The notes under the pieces were generated by a model that ran no database searches, had not been told where the DNA came from, and saw nothing but the letters and a program-made list of their open reading frames with translations. From positions 186,001 through 250,000 of the forward strand of contig CBFIII010000001.1 in NCBI GenBank assembly GCA_965662645.1: a stretch of DNA of 64,000 nt. The letters are read 5' to 3'. Positions 1 to 9,306 of the stretch are shown here, in pieces. Both the position numbers and the translations under genes were made by a program. Origin of the DNA: UBA5342 sp965662645 (lineage in GTDB: Bacteria; Bacteroidota; Bacteroidia; Bacteroidales; UBA5342). Within the stretch, counting starts at the first letter, position 1. Every line of letters begins with the position of its first letter.

Positions 1-2419
1 AGAGATTTGATCCTTCCACTTTTGAACCTTTAATGATACATAATGATGGACTATTTATTATTTCAAAATCGGCACTTGAAGTAAGAGATTCTAAGGTAGT
101 TAAGGAAGTGCTTAGGGTGATGTCTATTTCTCCAGTAGTACCTCCTGCTGAGCCATCCATTTGAATCCAATAGGTTTTCCCAGGCGTAAGGTCGCTGACT
201 TCTTCTATCTTTGCGGAATAGTCCGCGTTGTAATCATCATTAGCTGCTATTATGTTGTAATTAGCAGTATTACCACTCATAATATCTTCCCACGATCCTG
301 TAGCTATAGCATCATATAATGCTATTTGGTTATCAAAGCCTATGGTATTAATCATAGCTTTTCCTGAGTTTGGTGCTGTGAATTTAAACCAAATAGAATT
401 CTGTAGCCCCCCCTCTTGACACCACATAGACTGTGAGTTACAATCGTCTAATGGTGGATGGGGTTCTCCTGATTCTATGGTGGCATATTGGTTACTGATG
501 CTTTTTTTTGTCACATTAAATTCAAGTTGTAATGCTTCGGAAATGTTGTCATAAGGGACTTGAATCATTTTTATGAGTATCGAGTCCGTATTTGTACAGT
601 TCCCCATTGTGGCTTCTAACGAAACCCATAATTCATCTTCATTAGGCGAAAAAGTTATCGTTTTTCCATTGATATCATTAAGGTAGTTTTTTGCATTCCA
701 TTTGTAAGTGTCACCTCCACAGCCAATTAGAGTGATGGGACTTCCTTTAGAGTAATAATCTGATGATTTAGTAATCAGAATTTTTGGGTATATTTCACTA
801 ACCACTTTTACAGCATTAGTTTGAGTAAAAGTAGAGGGTATTCCATCTTTATAAGCTTTTATAGTTATTGATGGTGTTCCAGCTTCGCTAAATGAATAAG
901 TAATATTTTCATTTTTATTGGTAGTTACGAAATGTTTATCTTCAATGATCCAAATAAAAGAGTCGGCTTCTCCTATGCTGTTGTTGTAGAAGGTAACCTC
1001 TTGATCAATACAGACTTCTTCTCTTCCAGAAGTGAAATAAGCTTGCAGTCCATTAATGTATTTTGCGTAGATTTTCACCGCTAAATCAAAATCATAGTAA
1101 GTGTTTTTTCCGCCCTCTTCCCAAGTAGTTCCATCGTCACTTACCCACATCACGTTTTCTTCTATTTCAGGATAAGCATAGTCTTCAACTACGGTTTCAG
1201 CTGGGATAGGGTAATTGCTAGGAGTGGTATATTTAACAATGAGATAAAAATCACCCGCTTCGGCTATAGCCGGGAATTCGATTTTTTTATATCCAGCATA
1301 ATAACAAGTGATACCCTTTTTTAAGGCTATGGTGTCTGAGAATAAAGTGCCATCAAAGCTTCGGCATAAAGTAATGTCTATGGTGGTTCCTTCTTCTAAT
1401 ATGGCTGCACCAACATAAGTAAGGAATACATCTTTATTACTGTGATATTTTACAGCGGCATAGGCATAATTTTGATTTGTGTTTTCAGTCCTGAAATTGG
1501 TGATAGCCCCTAGTTCTGCATAATCAAATAAGGTGTCAATTTCATTCGTTGGTGTCTTGCCGTAATAGAGTTCACTTTCTTTTCCAATGTATTTGTCTTC
1601 GTACGAAGCGTAGAAATAGCCACTATCTTGAGCATTTTCTCCCCAACTGTTACGAACAATCCAGGCTCCTTTTTCGTTGGGGGATCCTGAGCTTCCGCCA
1701 GTGACTACTTTATCGTCATCCCAACCCACGATAGCTACACCATGGTTTATGTTTTTTGTGCCATTATAATAAAAAGTATAATCAAAAGTATTATAATATT
1801 TTGAAGAGAAATCTGCCTGCATACTTGTGGCTAATGCACCGTAATCATAGATCATTTGTTTTATTAAACGCCTATCGTTACCCAACCATAATACTTCATC
1901 GGCATAAGCAGGAATATCGGTGTTTTTATTGATTGCTGGGCAAAGTCGATCTTCTATGTTTTCGTAGGGGTCACTACTTTCGTATAGGGGGCCGGCTAAG
2001 CGGGTTAGATAGGCTGTTGATACATATTGATTACCACCACTATCAATGTCAAAAATATAACCATGGCATTTGGCCATATTTGCTTCTGAGAGGTCTATGG
2101 TGCTATTCTCTTCATTTTTTTTCCAATTACTCTCTATGGAAGCTATCGCAGCAAAGGTCCAGCATGTGCCCCATGGATTTTGATTCCTTATTGCCGAAAT
2201 GTAGTTGTTCCCGTCATCATCACGTAAGTCATAACTGGTAGGTAATACTCTGGCGTCTTTTGATTTAATTAATTGATGTTCTACTTTATAAGGCGGATAG
2301 ACATAGCCTGTCTTTTTTTTCTGACTGATAAAGTCGGGGTTGAGAGGTGCTTGGAAAGGGCTTTGGCTATATGAATAAAACGTTGTTATTAAGAACGCTA
2401 ATAGTAGTGTGTTTTTCAT
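1..2419 (-). CDS. Secreted papain-like (C1A) cysteine protease, 3' end cut by window edge
   Basis: The reading frame is open from an ATG at 2419 to the window edge, giving 806 codons without a stop. It starts with a signal peptide (MKNTLLLAFLITTFYSYSQ). The papain catalytic triad is visible: Cys86 in QNPWGTCWTFAAI, His226 in NHGVAIVGWDDD and Asn257 in WIVRNSWG. Beyond the protease domain come a lectin-like or beta-sandwich stretch, a PKD-like segment (about residues 450-620) and a further beta-rich domain. The last visible residues (about 775-806, NSPSLCIIKGSKVEG) look like the start of a T9SS C-terminal sorting domain, but this is cut. It lies 57 bp downstream of porQ on the same strand, so co-transcription is likely. 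I infer an exported or cell-surface protease; its substrate is unknown. Confidence 0.85.
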   Translation of the reverse strand, partial: MKNTLLLAFLITTFYSYSQSPFQAPLNPDFISQKKKTGYVYPPYKVEHQLIKSKDARVLPTSYDLRDDDGNNYISAIRNQNPWGTCWTFAAIASIESNWKKNEENSTIDLSEANMAKCHGYIFDIDSGGNQYVSTAYLTRLAGPLYESSDPYENIEDRLCPAINKNTDIPAYADEVLWLGNDRRLIKQMIYDYGALATSMQADFSSKYYNTFDYTFYYNGTKNINHGVAIVGWDDDKVVTGGSSGSPNEKGAWIVRNSWGENAQDSGYFYASYEDKYIGKESELYYGKTPTNEIDTLFDYAELGAITNFRTENTNQNYAYAAVKYHSNKDVFLTYVGAAILEEGTTIDITLCRSFDGTLFSDTIALKKGITCYYAGYKKIEFPAIAEAGDFYLIVKYTTPSNYPIPAETVVEDYAYPEIEENVMWVSDDGTTWEEGGKNTYYDFDLAVKIYAKYINGLQAYFTSGREEVCIDQEVTFYNNSIGEADSFIWIIEDKHFVTTNKNENITYSFSEAGTPSITIKAYKDGIPSTFTQTNAVKVVSEIYPKILITKSSDYYSKGSPITLIGCGGDTYKWNAKNYLNDINGKTITFSPNEDELWVSLEATMGNCTNTDSILIKMIQVPYDNISEALQLEFNVTKKSISNQYATIESGEPHPPLDDCNSQSMWCQEGGLQNSIWFKFTAPNSGKAMINTIGFDNQIALYDAIATGSWEDIMSGNTANYNIIAANDDYNADYSAKIEEVSDLTPGKTYWIQMDGSAGGTTGEIDITLSTSLTTLESLTSSADFEIINSPSLCIIKGSKVEGSNL

Positions 2420-2476
2420 AGTTCTGTTTTCTTAAATGAAAAAGGTGTAACGAAAGCCACCAACAAAACTACAAAG

Positions 2477-3502
2477 TTACATAAAACGATTAAGATTCGT
2501 AGAGATAGAAAAGAAGTTTGTGCGTCCTGCTAAATGATAACGAGCGGAACTATACGAAATATTAAATTTCGAGACTTTCATACCTACACCCCATGAAAAT
2601 CCTGTGAGTCCTGGGTTGTCCTCGATTGTCATCTCAGCACGTCGCTGTACATTATAACCTGTCATGATATAAAAGTTTTCTGAAGGTAAAAATTCTAATC
2701 CGAATGTTAAGTGTCTTCCAAAGAGGTTAATGTTGCTTGGCGATTCCATTTCATTATCTGTACTAGAGCTTTCGGTTTCATAACCAATGTCGAACTGTTG
2801 TAAATGACGGTACGTTACTGATAGGCGAAATGGGGCATGCTCTAGACGTTGTGATAGGCCTATGGCCATTTCAAAAGGGAGATCTTCTCTGTTATCCTTG
2901 GTGTAGCTTATGACTTGGATTCCAGCATTTTTAATAACGAACCCCGCTGTGAATAATCCATCTTTACTTTTGTAATGAGTGCCTAAGTCAAAGGCTAATC
3001 CAAGCGATTGATAGGTTTCCATAACCGAATAGATGGGTTTGAAGGTAATGCCTGCACGCCATCGCTCATTTAACTGATGGCTCCACATAAGATTTAGAGC
3101 CATTTCTTTTACTGTAAATGATCCAATGGTATTACCATAAATATCTGTTTCATCCCAATCTCCATAATCAACAAAAAAGGCGCCAACAGCAAACATACCA
3201 TATTTTTCAAAATCTTTAGCATAGGCTGTGTAGCCGTAATTCAAATCTAAAAGATAGTTACAGTAGTTGAGGGTGAGCGTTTTATCTAGCGTATCAGTCA
3301 GTAGTGCAGGATTATGATAGCTTAATGATAAATCTTGATCTTCAAGTGAGATATTAAATCCTCCTAATCCTGCTGTTCGTGCAGAATTGGGTAATTGCAA
3401 AAATTCAAAAGTATTATCTCCTTTTTGTGCAGAAGCATTAAAAGTAATAATCAAAAATAATACTCTGATAATGATATGTCTGTGGTGTGTTTGTTTTATC
3501 AT
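2477..3502 (-). CDS. porQ: Type IX secretion system protein PorQ
   Basis: This 341-residue protein has an N-terminal signal peptide ending near NASAQ. The mature start is typical of PorQ: GDNTFEFLQLPNSARTAGLGG, followed by SLSYHNPALL and NYCNYLLDLNYGYTAYAKDF. The remainder is an alternating beta-strand pattern expected of a PorV/FadL-like outer-membrane barrel. In established T9SS biology PorQ belongs to the attachment complex that, with PorU, PorV and PorZ, processes and anchors cargo at the cell surface. The next gene downstream encodes a secreted protease that probably carries a T9SS sorting domain. The gene is divergent from nusB across a 121 bp spacer. Confidence 0.85.
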   Translation of the reverse strand: MIKQTHHRHIIIRVLFLIITFNASAQKGDNTFEFLQLPNSARTAGLGGFNISLEDQDLSLSYHNPALLTDTLDKTLTLNYCNYLLDLNYGYTAYAKDFEKYGMFAVGAFFVDYGDWDETDIYGNTIGSFTVKEMALNLMWSHQLNERWRAGITFKPIYSVMETYQSLGLAFDLGTHYKSKDGLFTAGFVIKNAGIQVISYTKDNREDLPFEMAIGLSQRLEHAPFRLSVTYRHLQQFDIGYETESSSTDNEMESPSNINLFGRHLTFGLEFLPSENFYIMTGYNVQRRAEMTIEDNPGLTGFSWGVGMKVSKFNISYSSARYHLAGRTNFFSISTNLNRFM

Positions 3503-3581
3503 ATGCTTAACTAAACGTAATTTAGCTTACTTTATTATTAAACTTTTAGAGATATGTCTTCAAGAATTGATTAAATAGAAT

Positions 3582-3589
3582 TATTTTTG
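3582..3589 (+). promoter_or_regulatory. Candidate -7 box (TATTTTTG) upstream of nusB
   Basis: TATTTTTG matches the Bacteroidetes TAnnTTTG -7 element and lies 35 bp before the nusB start. No clear TTG/TTTG -33 element is seen at the usual 19-21 bp spacing, so this is a half-site call only. Confidence 0.35.
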
Positions 3590-3623
3590 TGGCTAAATTA
3601 ATGAAAATAGTTCTTTAAAAAAC

Positions 3624-4568
3624 ATGATAAACCGAAGATTATTGAGAATAAAGGTGATGCAGATCCTTTATTCATACTATAAATCAGAGAATAACACCCT
3701 TCAAAGTGCTTCTAAGGAATTGCAGCATAGTATTGATAAGTCCTATGAACAATATCTTCTGTTTTTGCAGATCCCCATGGAGGTGACGCATTATGCTGAA
3801 AGAGTTGTTGAGAAAAAGAAAAATAAACACTTGCCATCTCCTGAGGATTTAGAACCCAATAGACGTTTTGTTGATAATCAATTTGTGGCGCAGCTCAATG
3901 AGTCAGATATGATGATTAATAAGTTGTCTCAGATACCTGTATCATGGGCTCAACATGAAGAGTTTATTCCTAAGTTTTACCGTATGATTACTGAGTCCGA
4001 AATATATGCTGAATATATGGCGGCTGAGGAAACGAGTTTTGATGCTGATAAAGCAATATGGGCGCGTATCTTTAAATTATTAATTGCTCGTAGTGAGGAG
4101 TTGGGTGATTTATTAGAAGATATGAGCATTTATTGGAATGATGATGCTGAGCTTGTTTTGGGTATGGTGCAAAAAACGATCAAGTCTTTTGATAAGGAGA
4201 AAGGAAGCGATCAACTAATTATGCGTCTTTATAAAGATAGTGAAGATGCTGAATTTGGTGCTCGTTTGTTGAATCGTAGTGTGATGGATGAGAAAGATTT
4301 TAATGACCGTATTGTTGAGAAAACACAACATTGGGAAGCCGATCGTATTGCTTTTATTGATAAGCTTTTGATGCAAATTGCTCTGGCTGAGGTTGTCAAT
4401 TTTCCTTCTATTCCTGTGAAAGTATCTATTAATGAGTATCTTGACATTGCGAAAAGCTATAGTACTACAAAGAGTGCTCTTTTTATTAATGGCGTATTGG
4501 ATTCTATTATAAAGGATTTGAAAAAAGAAGGTAAGTTCCATAAATCGGGTCGTGGTCTTTTAGAATAA
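3624..4568 (+). CDS. nusB: Transcription antitermination factor NusB (long Bacteroidetes form)
   Basis: At 314 residues this is about twice the length of E. coli NusB, as usual in Bacteroidetes. It opens with MINRRLLRIKVMQILYSYY, the RRxxRxxxMQxLY-type NusB signature. The central region is a family-specific extension. The C-terminal half contains the helical NusB core, including IDKLLMQIALAEVVNFPSIPVKVSINEYLDIAKSY-type sequence (split by Pro and Val turns) and KSALFINGVLDSII. NusB binds boxA RNA with NusE (S10) and supports antitermination of rRNA operons. gltX follows 102 bp downstream on the same strand. Confidence 0.92.
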   Translation: MINRRLLRIKVMQILYSYYKSENNTLQSASKELQHSIDKSYEQYLLFLQIPMEVTHYAERVVEKKKNKHLPSPEDLEPNRRFVDNQFVAQLNESDMMINKLSQIPVSWAQHEEFIPKFYRMITESEIYAEYMAAEETSFDADKAIWARIFKLLIARSEELGDLLEDMSIYWNDDAELVLGMVQKTIKSFDKEKGSDQLIMRLYKDSEDAEFGARLLNRSVMDEKDFNDRIVEKTQHWEADRIAFIDKLLMQIALAEVVNFPSIPVKVSINEYLDIAKSYSTTKSALFINGVLDSIIKDLKKEGKFHKSGRGLLE

Positions 4569-4670
4569 GCTTTTTGGAATAGAGATTTTAGAATTATTAA
4601 TTTATATTACTGTTACTCATAAAAAGAGAAGGTCTTTTTTTATAGTTAATGGAAATGATAATAGCCGAAA

Positions 4671-6194
4671 ATGAGAAAAGTTAGAGTGCGATTTGCTCCG
4701 AGTCCTACGGGACCATTACATATAGGTGGTGTACGCACTGCTTTGTTTAATTATCTTTTTGCTAAAAGACATGGCGGTGATTTCCTCCTTCGTATTGAGG
4801 ATACGGATCAGACTCGTTATGTGCCAGGAGCGGAAGATTATATCGTTAATTCTTTGAAGTGGTGTGGCATTACGCCTGATGAGGGTTTTTCTGTTGGGGG
4901 TGATTTTGGTCCTTATGTTCAGAGTCAACGTGCTGATATCTATCGTGATTATGCGATGAAGTTAGTGGAGAATGGTGCGGCATATTATGCGTATGATACT
5001 CCTGAAGAGATGGATGTCCTTCGCAAAGCGTATGAGGAAGAAAAGAAACCTTTTGTTTATAATAATGAAACGCACAAGACTTTAAAGAATTCTCTTGCGT
5101 TATCTTCAGAAGAATCGGATGCTATTATGGCATCGGGACAGCCTTTTGTGGTACGTTTCAAGATGCCAGAGAATGAGATTGTGTCTATTAATGATGCTAT
5201 TCGAGGAGAGGTGAAGTTTAATACCAATGATTTGGATGATAAAGTATTATTCAAGTCGGATGGTTTGCCTACTTATCATCTGGCTAATGTAGTAGATGAT
5301 TATATGATGCAAATATCTCATGTGATAAGAGGCGAGGAGTGGTTACCTTCTTTGCCATTGCATGCTTTGCTTTATAGAGCTTTTGGATGGGAAAAAGAAG
5401 CGCCTATTTTTGCTCATTTGCCATTGATTCTTAAACCTGTAGGAAAAGGAAAATTAAGTAAACGTGATGGTGATAAGTTGGGATTTCCTGTATTTCCTTT
5501 AGAATGGAAAGATCCTAAGAGTGGTGAGATTTCTACGGGTTATAGAGAACAAGGTTATTTGCCTGCAGCCTTTATTAATATGTTGGCTTTCTTGGGATGG
5601 AATCCTGGTACTGAACAAGAAATTTTCACTTTAGAAGGTTTAGCGCAAGTTTTCTCTTTAGAAAAAGTAGGAAAGTCAGGTTCTAAATTTGATCCCGAGA
5701 AGACAAAATGGTACAATCATCAATATCTATCAGCTACAGATGATGCTACGTTGGCAGCAATGTATATGCCTTTGTTGAAGCACGAAGGTGTAGAGGCAGA
5801 TCTTGCTTTTGTGACTCAGGTGGTCGCCTTGGTTAAGGAGCGTGCTACTTTTGTGTCTGATTTCTGGGAGCAGAGTTCTTTTTTCTTTGTTGCGCCTAGC
5901 GAATATGATGCTAAAGTGGTGAAAAAACGCTGGAAAAATGAAGTGCCACAGCATATGGTGCAATTGACAGAACTACTGAAAAGCATAGAGGATTTTTCAT
6001 CTTCTAATACTGAAGAGGTAGTAAAAGCTTGGATTGCTGAAAATGAATTAGGAATGGGAGCTATTATGAATGCTTTCCGTTTAGCTATTGTAGGTGCCGG
6101 AAAAGGTCCTCATTTATTCGATATTATTGCTCTGATTGGCAAAGAGGAGACTATTGCAAGAATGGAAAAAGCGATGACAGATTTACCGTCATAG
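4671..6194 (+). CDS. gltX: Glutamate--tRNA ligase
   Basis: This is a 507-residue class Ib aminoacyl-tRNA synthetase that charges tRNA-Glu with glutamate. The HIGH-type ATP motif is seen at about residues 13-21 (TGPLHIGGV) and the KMSKS-type loop at 261-267 (KLSKRDG). RIEDTDQTRYV and GLPTYHLANVVDD are also typical of GltX. The length fits the family. The start is chosen because MRKVRVRFAPSPTGPLHIGG is the canonical N-terminus. A rho-independent terminator follows at 6225. Confidence 0.96.
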   Translation: MRKVRVRFAPSPTGPLHIGGVRTALFNYLFAKRHGGDFLLRIEDTDQTRYVPGAEDYIVNSLKWCGITPDEGFSVGGDFGPYVQSQRADIYRDYAMKLVENGAAYYAYDTPEEMDVLRKAYEEEKKPFVYNNETHKTLKNSLALSSEESDAIMASGQPFVVRFKMPENEIVSINDAIRGEVKFNTNDLDDKVLFKSDGLPTYHLANVVDDYMMQISHVIRGEEWLPSLPLHALLYRAFGWEKEAPIFAHLPLILKPVGKGKLSKRDGDKLGFPVFPLEWKDPKSGEISTGYREQGYLPAAFINMLAFLGWNPGTEQEIFTLEGLAQVFSLEKVGKSGSKFDPEKTKWYNHQYLSATDDATLAAMYMPLLKHEGVEADLAFVTQVVALVKERATFVSDFWEQSSFFFVAPSEYDAKVVKKRWKNEVPQHMVQLTELLKSIEDFSSSNTEEVVKAWIAENELGMGAIMNAFRLAIVGAGKGPHLFDIIALIGKEETIARMEKAMTDLPS

Positions 6195-6224
6195 TTTTTG
6201 TAAAATAAAAAATGCTTAAAAAAT

Positions 6225-6257
6225 GAGTTAACCGTATTTTGGTTGACTCTTTTTTTT
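6225..6257 (+). terminator. Rho-independent terminator after gltX
   Basis: A 9 bp stem (GAGTTAACC at 6225-6233 with GGTTGACTC at 6241-6249, one G-T pair) with a 7 nt loop is followed by an eight-T run. It begins 30 bp after the gltX stop. Confidence 0.85.
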
Positions 6258-6375
6258 GTGCCATAATTCTAGTAATTATGTTTCTTTTATTGTTTAGAAT
6301 GGTTGATAATGAACGTTATGTTTGTTTTCCTGTATGTTTGTATTGTTATAATGACTAAGGTGAATATTTATTATG

Positions 6376-6383
6376 TAAATTTG
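6376..6383 (+). promoter_or_regulatory. Candidate -7 box (TAAATTTG)
   Basis: TAAATTTG fits TAnnTTTG and lies 7 bp before the ATG at 6391. If used, the 5' leader would be very short. A good -33 element is not seen. Confidence 0.35.
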
Positions 6384-6390
6384 CAAGACT

Positions 6391-7872
6391 ATGAGAATAA
6401 AGTATAACATCTGTATGTTATTATTTTGTGTTTTAGCCTTACAAGCCCAAAATAATACCGTTACTGGAGTGGTGATAGATGCTGCTACAGCTGAGGTATT
6501 GCCATTTACTAATATTGGTGTGTTGGGCAAAGAGGCGGGAACGGTAAGTAATAGCGAAGGTCTTTTTACCATCAGTCTTGATGGCTTGAGTACTAATGAC
6601 TCTTTGTCTTTTAGTTACGTGGGGTATTTCCCTCTGAAGTTGCCTTTTTCTGTGTTAACTGATGGTATGCAGGTTAAGTTGCAAGAAAAAGCCATTGAGT
6701 TGGGTGGTTTTTCTGTCTTGTCGCGAGAGTATTCGCCTCTCGAAATTTTAGATTCTGTTAAGAAATATTATAATAAGAATCATGCCATGGGCTTGCAGAA
6801 ACAACGCTTGTTTATGCGAGATGCTTCTTATACTACCATACATCGAGGAAATCTTGATTATAAAAAATCAAGTTTTAAGGCTATTAATAAGAATTTTATA
6901 GCTGACTTTAATGAAAATATACCTGAGAATCTTAATGTATATAGCGACTATTTGGTCGATATGTATTATGCTAATCACTCTCAAAAACTTCAGCCTGTTG
7001 AGGGGCAATCTTTAATTGAAAACTGGAATTTTAGTGATGAGTTTAATAAGGGTGTAAAATCTTTGGCTTCTGATATAGAATCTGATGTGCGTGATGAAGA
7101 CAGTTATTTAAAGTTGCGTTCGGGTATTTTTGCTGGAAAATTAGATTTTGGAACCGATACGACCTTCATTCTTTCTGATGATTCTTTGCATTATGTGATG
7201 AGTACGGATATGTTACGGGGTGATATTAATTATCTCGTTAGGCAATATTCAACGATTCAGTCTAAACGTTGGGATTTTTTTAGTGAATATAAATGGTATA
7301 ATTATACCTTGCGTGATATTGCTATTATTAACGAGGAACTGGCTTATATTATAGATTTTAAGCCAGATAGACGTAAAGGAAAATACGAAGGAACGATCTG
7401 TGTGAGTGCTGCGACCTATGCTCTTTTGCAGGTGGAATATGCGTTTGAGAAAGACAAAGATGGTAAAGGGGTGAGTCTTTTGGGAGTGGATTATTTGGTT
7501 GCCGATCGTAGTGGTCGTGTTATATTCGAGAAAGGCGCTCATAATTATCACCTAAAATATTTATCTCGCGTTAGTTACGAGCGTTTTGCTATGAATCGTA
7601 CACTTACATTAAAACAAAAACAAGAGAATGGTTGGTTTGATAAGACGTTGCAGGAGGTAAAGATGGATATTGATCTTTCTGTTACTTTTGAACAAAAGAA
7701 AGAATTACTTACTATTTCTAATGAATCCATTACTCAGAAACAGTTTGATGCTTTGGAGCCTTCTGAAGTCATCTACATTAATAAGGTGGATAAATATTCT
7801 CCTGAGTTATGGAAAAACAGTTCTATCTTGGAGCCTACAAAAGCTTTAAAAGAATACCAAAAACAATTTTAA
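6391..7872 (+). CDS. Exported protein with carboxypeptidase-regulatory-like domain
   Basis: This 493-residue protein has a clear signal peptide (MRIKYNICMLLFCVLALQAQ). About residues 22-105 form a CarboxypepD_reg-like beta-sandwich: TVTGVVIDAATAEVLPFTNIGV, then GTVSNSEGLFTISL and SLSFSYVGYFPLKL. This module is common at the N-terminus of Bacteroidetes outer-membrane proteins. The rest resembles the soluble part of DUF5686-like proteins but lacks the long beta-barrel seen in the 54772-57225 gene. dtd starts 4 bp after the stop, so the two are probably co-transcribed. The function is unknown; a periplasmic or outer-membrane location is inferred. Confidence 0.75.
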   Translation: MRIKYNICMLLFCVLALQAQNNTVTGVVIDAATAEVLPFTNIGVLGKEAGTVSNSEGLFTISLDGLSTNDSLSFSYVGYFPLKLPFSVLTDGMQVKLQEKAIELGGFSVLSREYSPLEILDSVKKYYNKNHAMGLQKQRLFMRDASYTTIHRGNLDYKKSSFKAINKNFIADFNENIPENLNVYSDYLVDMYYANHSQKLQPVEGQSLIENWNFSDEFNKGVKSLASDIESDVRDEDSYLKLRSGIFAGKLDFGTDTTFILSDDSLHYVMSTDMLRGDINYLVRQYSTIQSKRWDFFSEYKWYNYTLRDIAIINEELAYIIDFKPDRRKGKYEGTICVSAATYALLQVEYAFEKDKDGKGVSLLGVDYLVADRSGRVIFEKGAHNYHLKYLSRVSYERFAMNRTLTLKQKQENGWFDKTLQEVKMDIDLSVTFEQKKELLTISNESITQKQFDALEPSEVIYINKVDKYSPELWKNSSILEPTKALKEYQKQF

Positions 7873-7876
7873 CCTT

Positions 7877-8329
7877 ATGAGAGTCGTTATTCAGCGTGTA
7901 AGTGAAGCTTCTGTAACTGTTGATGGAGTGGTGAAGAGTGCAATAGGTCAGGGTTTGTTGGTGTTGTTGGGTATCGAAGATGCCGATGAGGATGGCGATA
8001 TAGAGTGGCTGTGTCATAAAGTGGTGGGCTTACGGATCTTTGATGACGAAAATCATGTGATGAATCGCTCGGTATTAGATGTAGAAGGTGGTATTATTGT
8101 GGTGAGTCAATTTACCTTATTTGCTGCCACAAAAAAAGGAAATAGACCGTCTTACATACGTGCATCCAAAGCTGATTTTGCTATTCCTATGTATGAGAAA
8201 TTTTGCACTACTTTAGAGTCTAAATTAGGAAAACCAATTGGGACAGGACAATTTGGTGCTGATATGGAAGTGCGTTTGCTTAATGATGGTCCTGTTACTA
8301 TTTCTATTGATTCGAAAAATAAAGAATAA
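7877..8329 (+). CDS. dtd: D-aminoacyl-tRNA deacylase
   Basis: This 150-residue protein matches the family in length and starts MRVVIQRVSEASVTVDG. The two DTD active-site motifs are present: SQFTLFA (residues 77-83) and a GPVT-type motif, here NDGPVT (136-141). DTD hydrolyses D-amino acids, and glycine mischarged on tRNA-Ala, from tRNA and so acts in translation proofreading. It lies 4 bp after the preceding secreted-protein gene. Confidence 0.94.
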   Translation: MRVVIQRVSEASVTVDGVVKSAIGQGLLVLLGIEDADEDGDIEWLCHKVVGLRIFDDENHVMNRSVLDVEGGIIVVSQFTLFAATKKGNRPSYIRASKADFAIPMYEKFCTTLESKLGKPIGTGQFGADMEVRLLNDGPVTISIDSKNKE

Positions 8330-8394
8330 AAAATCACGGTTGATGTAACATTTGAATTCTTAATACGTATTAGTATTATATAGCAAATGTTATG

Positions 8395-8496
8395 ACGGTC
8401 GCAGAAGTGGTTTTGGTTTTAGTTTTGGCGATAAAATTCGTGGTTGGATTGTAATTATTTTGTTCAGATTTACCGTTTGCCACTTGTTGCGACCGT
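8395..8496. repeat. 102 bp inverted-repeat element between dtd and the ABC operon
   Basis: The left arm, ACGGTCGCAGAAGTGG (8395-8410), and the right arm, CCACTTGTTGCGACCGT (8480-8496), are near-perfect reverse complements, with one mismatch and one extra base. They enclose about 70 bp of non-coding T-rich sequence. The element could be a small MITE-like remnant or a long RNA hairpin. No target-site duplication is obvious. Confidence 0.45.
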
Positions 8497-8542
8497 TTAT
8501 AGATCTTATTTATCAATAATGGTGAGTTAGGTTTTATTGTCA

Positions 8543-8550
8543 TAACTTTG
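8543..8550 (+). promoter_or_regulatory. Candidate -7 box (TAACTTTG) for the ABC export operon
   Basis: TAACTTTG fits TAnnTTTG and lies 60 bp before the ATPase start at 8611. The -33 element is not clear. Confidence 0.35.
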
Positions 8551-8610
8551 TTTCTTGCATTAAAATAAAGTCTTCGTTTTATAATTTATCCTTCCGTATT
8601 ATAAAATTCT

Positions 8611-9288
8611 ATGATATCACTTCAAGGCATTCATAAATCTTACCAAACAGGCAGTAATAGTCTTCATGTGCTTAAAGGCATCGATTTAGAAATTAAAAAA
8701 GGCGAGTTTGTATCTATCATGGGATCTTCTGGTTCTGGTAAGTCAACCTTATTGAATATTTTAGGTATTCTTGATGATTATGATGAAGGACGTTATGAGT
8801 TGAATGAAACGCTTATTCAGAATATGAGTGAGAAGAAAGCTGCCAAATATAGAAATGATACTCTCGGTTTCGTCTTTCAGTCTTTTAATCTGATTTCTTT
8901 TAAAACAGCTATGGAAAATGTAGCTTTACCTCTTTATTATCAGGGAGTAAAACGTAAAAAAAGAAATGCTTTAGCTATGGAGTATTTGGACAAATTTGGG
9001 CTGAAAGATCATGCTGAACATTTGCCTAATCAGCTTTCTGGTGGACAAAAGCAACGTGTAGCTATTGCTCGGGCTTTAATTTCTAACCCTAAAGTGATTC
9101 TTGCTGATGAACCTACAGGGGCTTTAGATACCACTTCTTCCTACGAAGTGATGGAGATTCTCAAAAAGATAAATCAGGATGGTATTACTATTATTGTGGT
9201 GACTCATGAGCACGATATTGCTGCGATGACTCATAAGGTCATTAAATTGAAGGATGGAGTAATCGAAGAAATAGTCATTAATTCATAG
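8611..9288 (+). CDS. ABC transporter ATP-binding protein, MacB/LolD type
   Basis: This 225-residue ATPase has Walker A GSSGSGKST (38-46), a Q-loop near FVFQSFNLI (88-95), signature LSGGQ (142-146), Walker B VILADEP (162-168) and the switch histidine in VVTHEH. The length and the LNxLGxLD-like segment place it in the MacB/LolD/FtsE group of the type VII ABC superfamily. It heads a five-gene run: ATPase, two permeases, adaptor, TolC-like channel. It should energise the two permeases that follow. The substrate is unknown. Confidence 0.9.
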   Translation: MISLQGIHKSYQTGSNSLHVLKGIDLEIKKGEFVSIMGSSGSGKSTLLNILGILDDYDEGRYELNETLIQNMSEKKAAKYRNDTLGFVFQSFNLISFKTAMENVALPLYYQGVKRKKRNALAMEYLDKFGLKDHAEHLPNQLSGGQKQRVAIARALISNPKVILADEPTGALDTTSSYEVMEILKKINQDGITIIVVTHEHDIAAMTHKVIKLKDGVIEEIVINS

Positions 9289-9306
9289 TGTTTTTTTAAT
9301 GAAATT

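Noticed and set aside
1933..2241. 102-codon plus-strand ORF
   Set aside because: It is antisense to the papain-like protease, whose frame holds the full catalytic triad.
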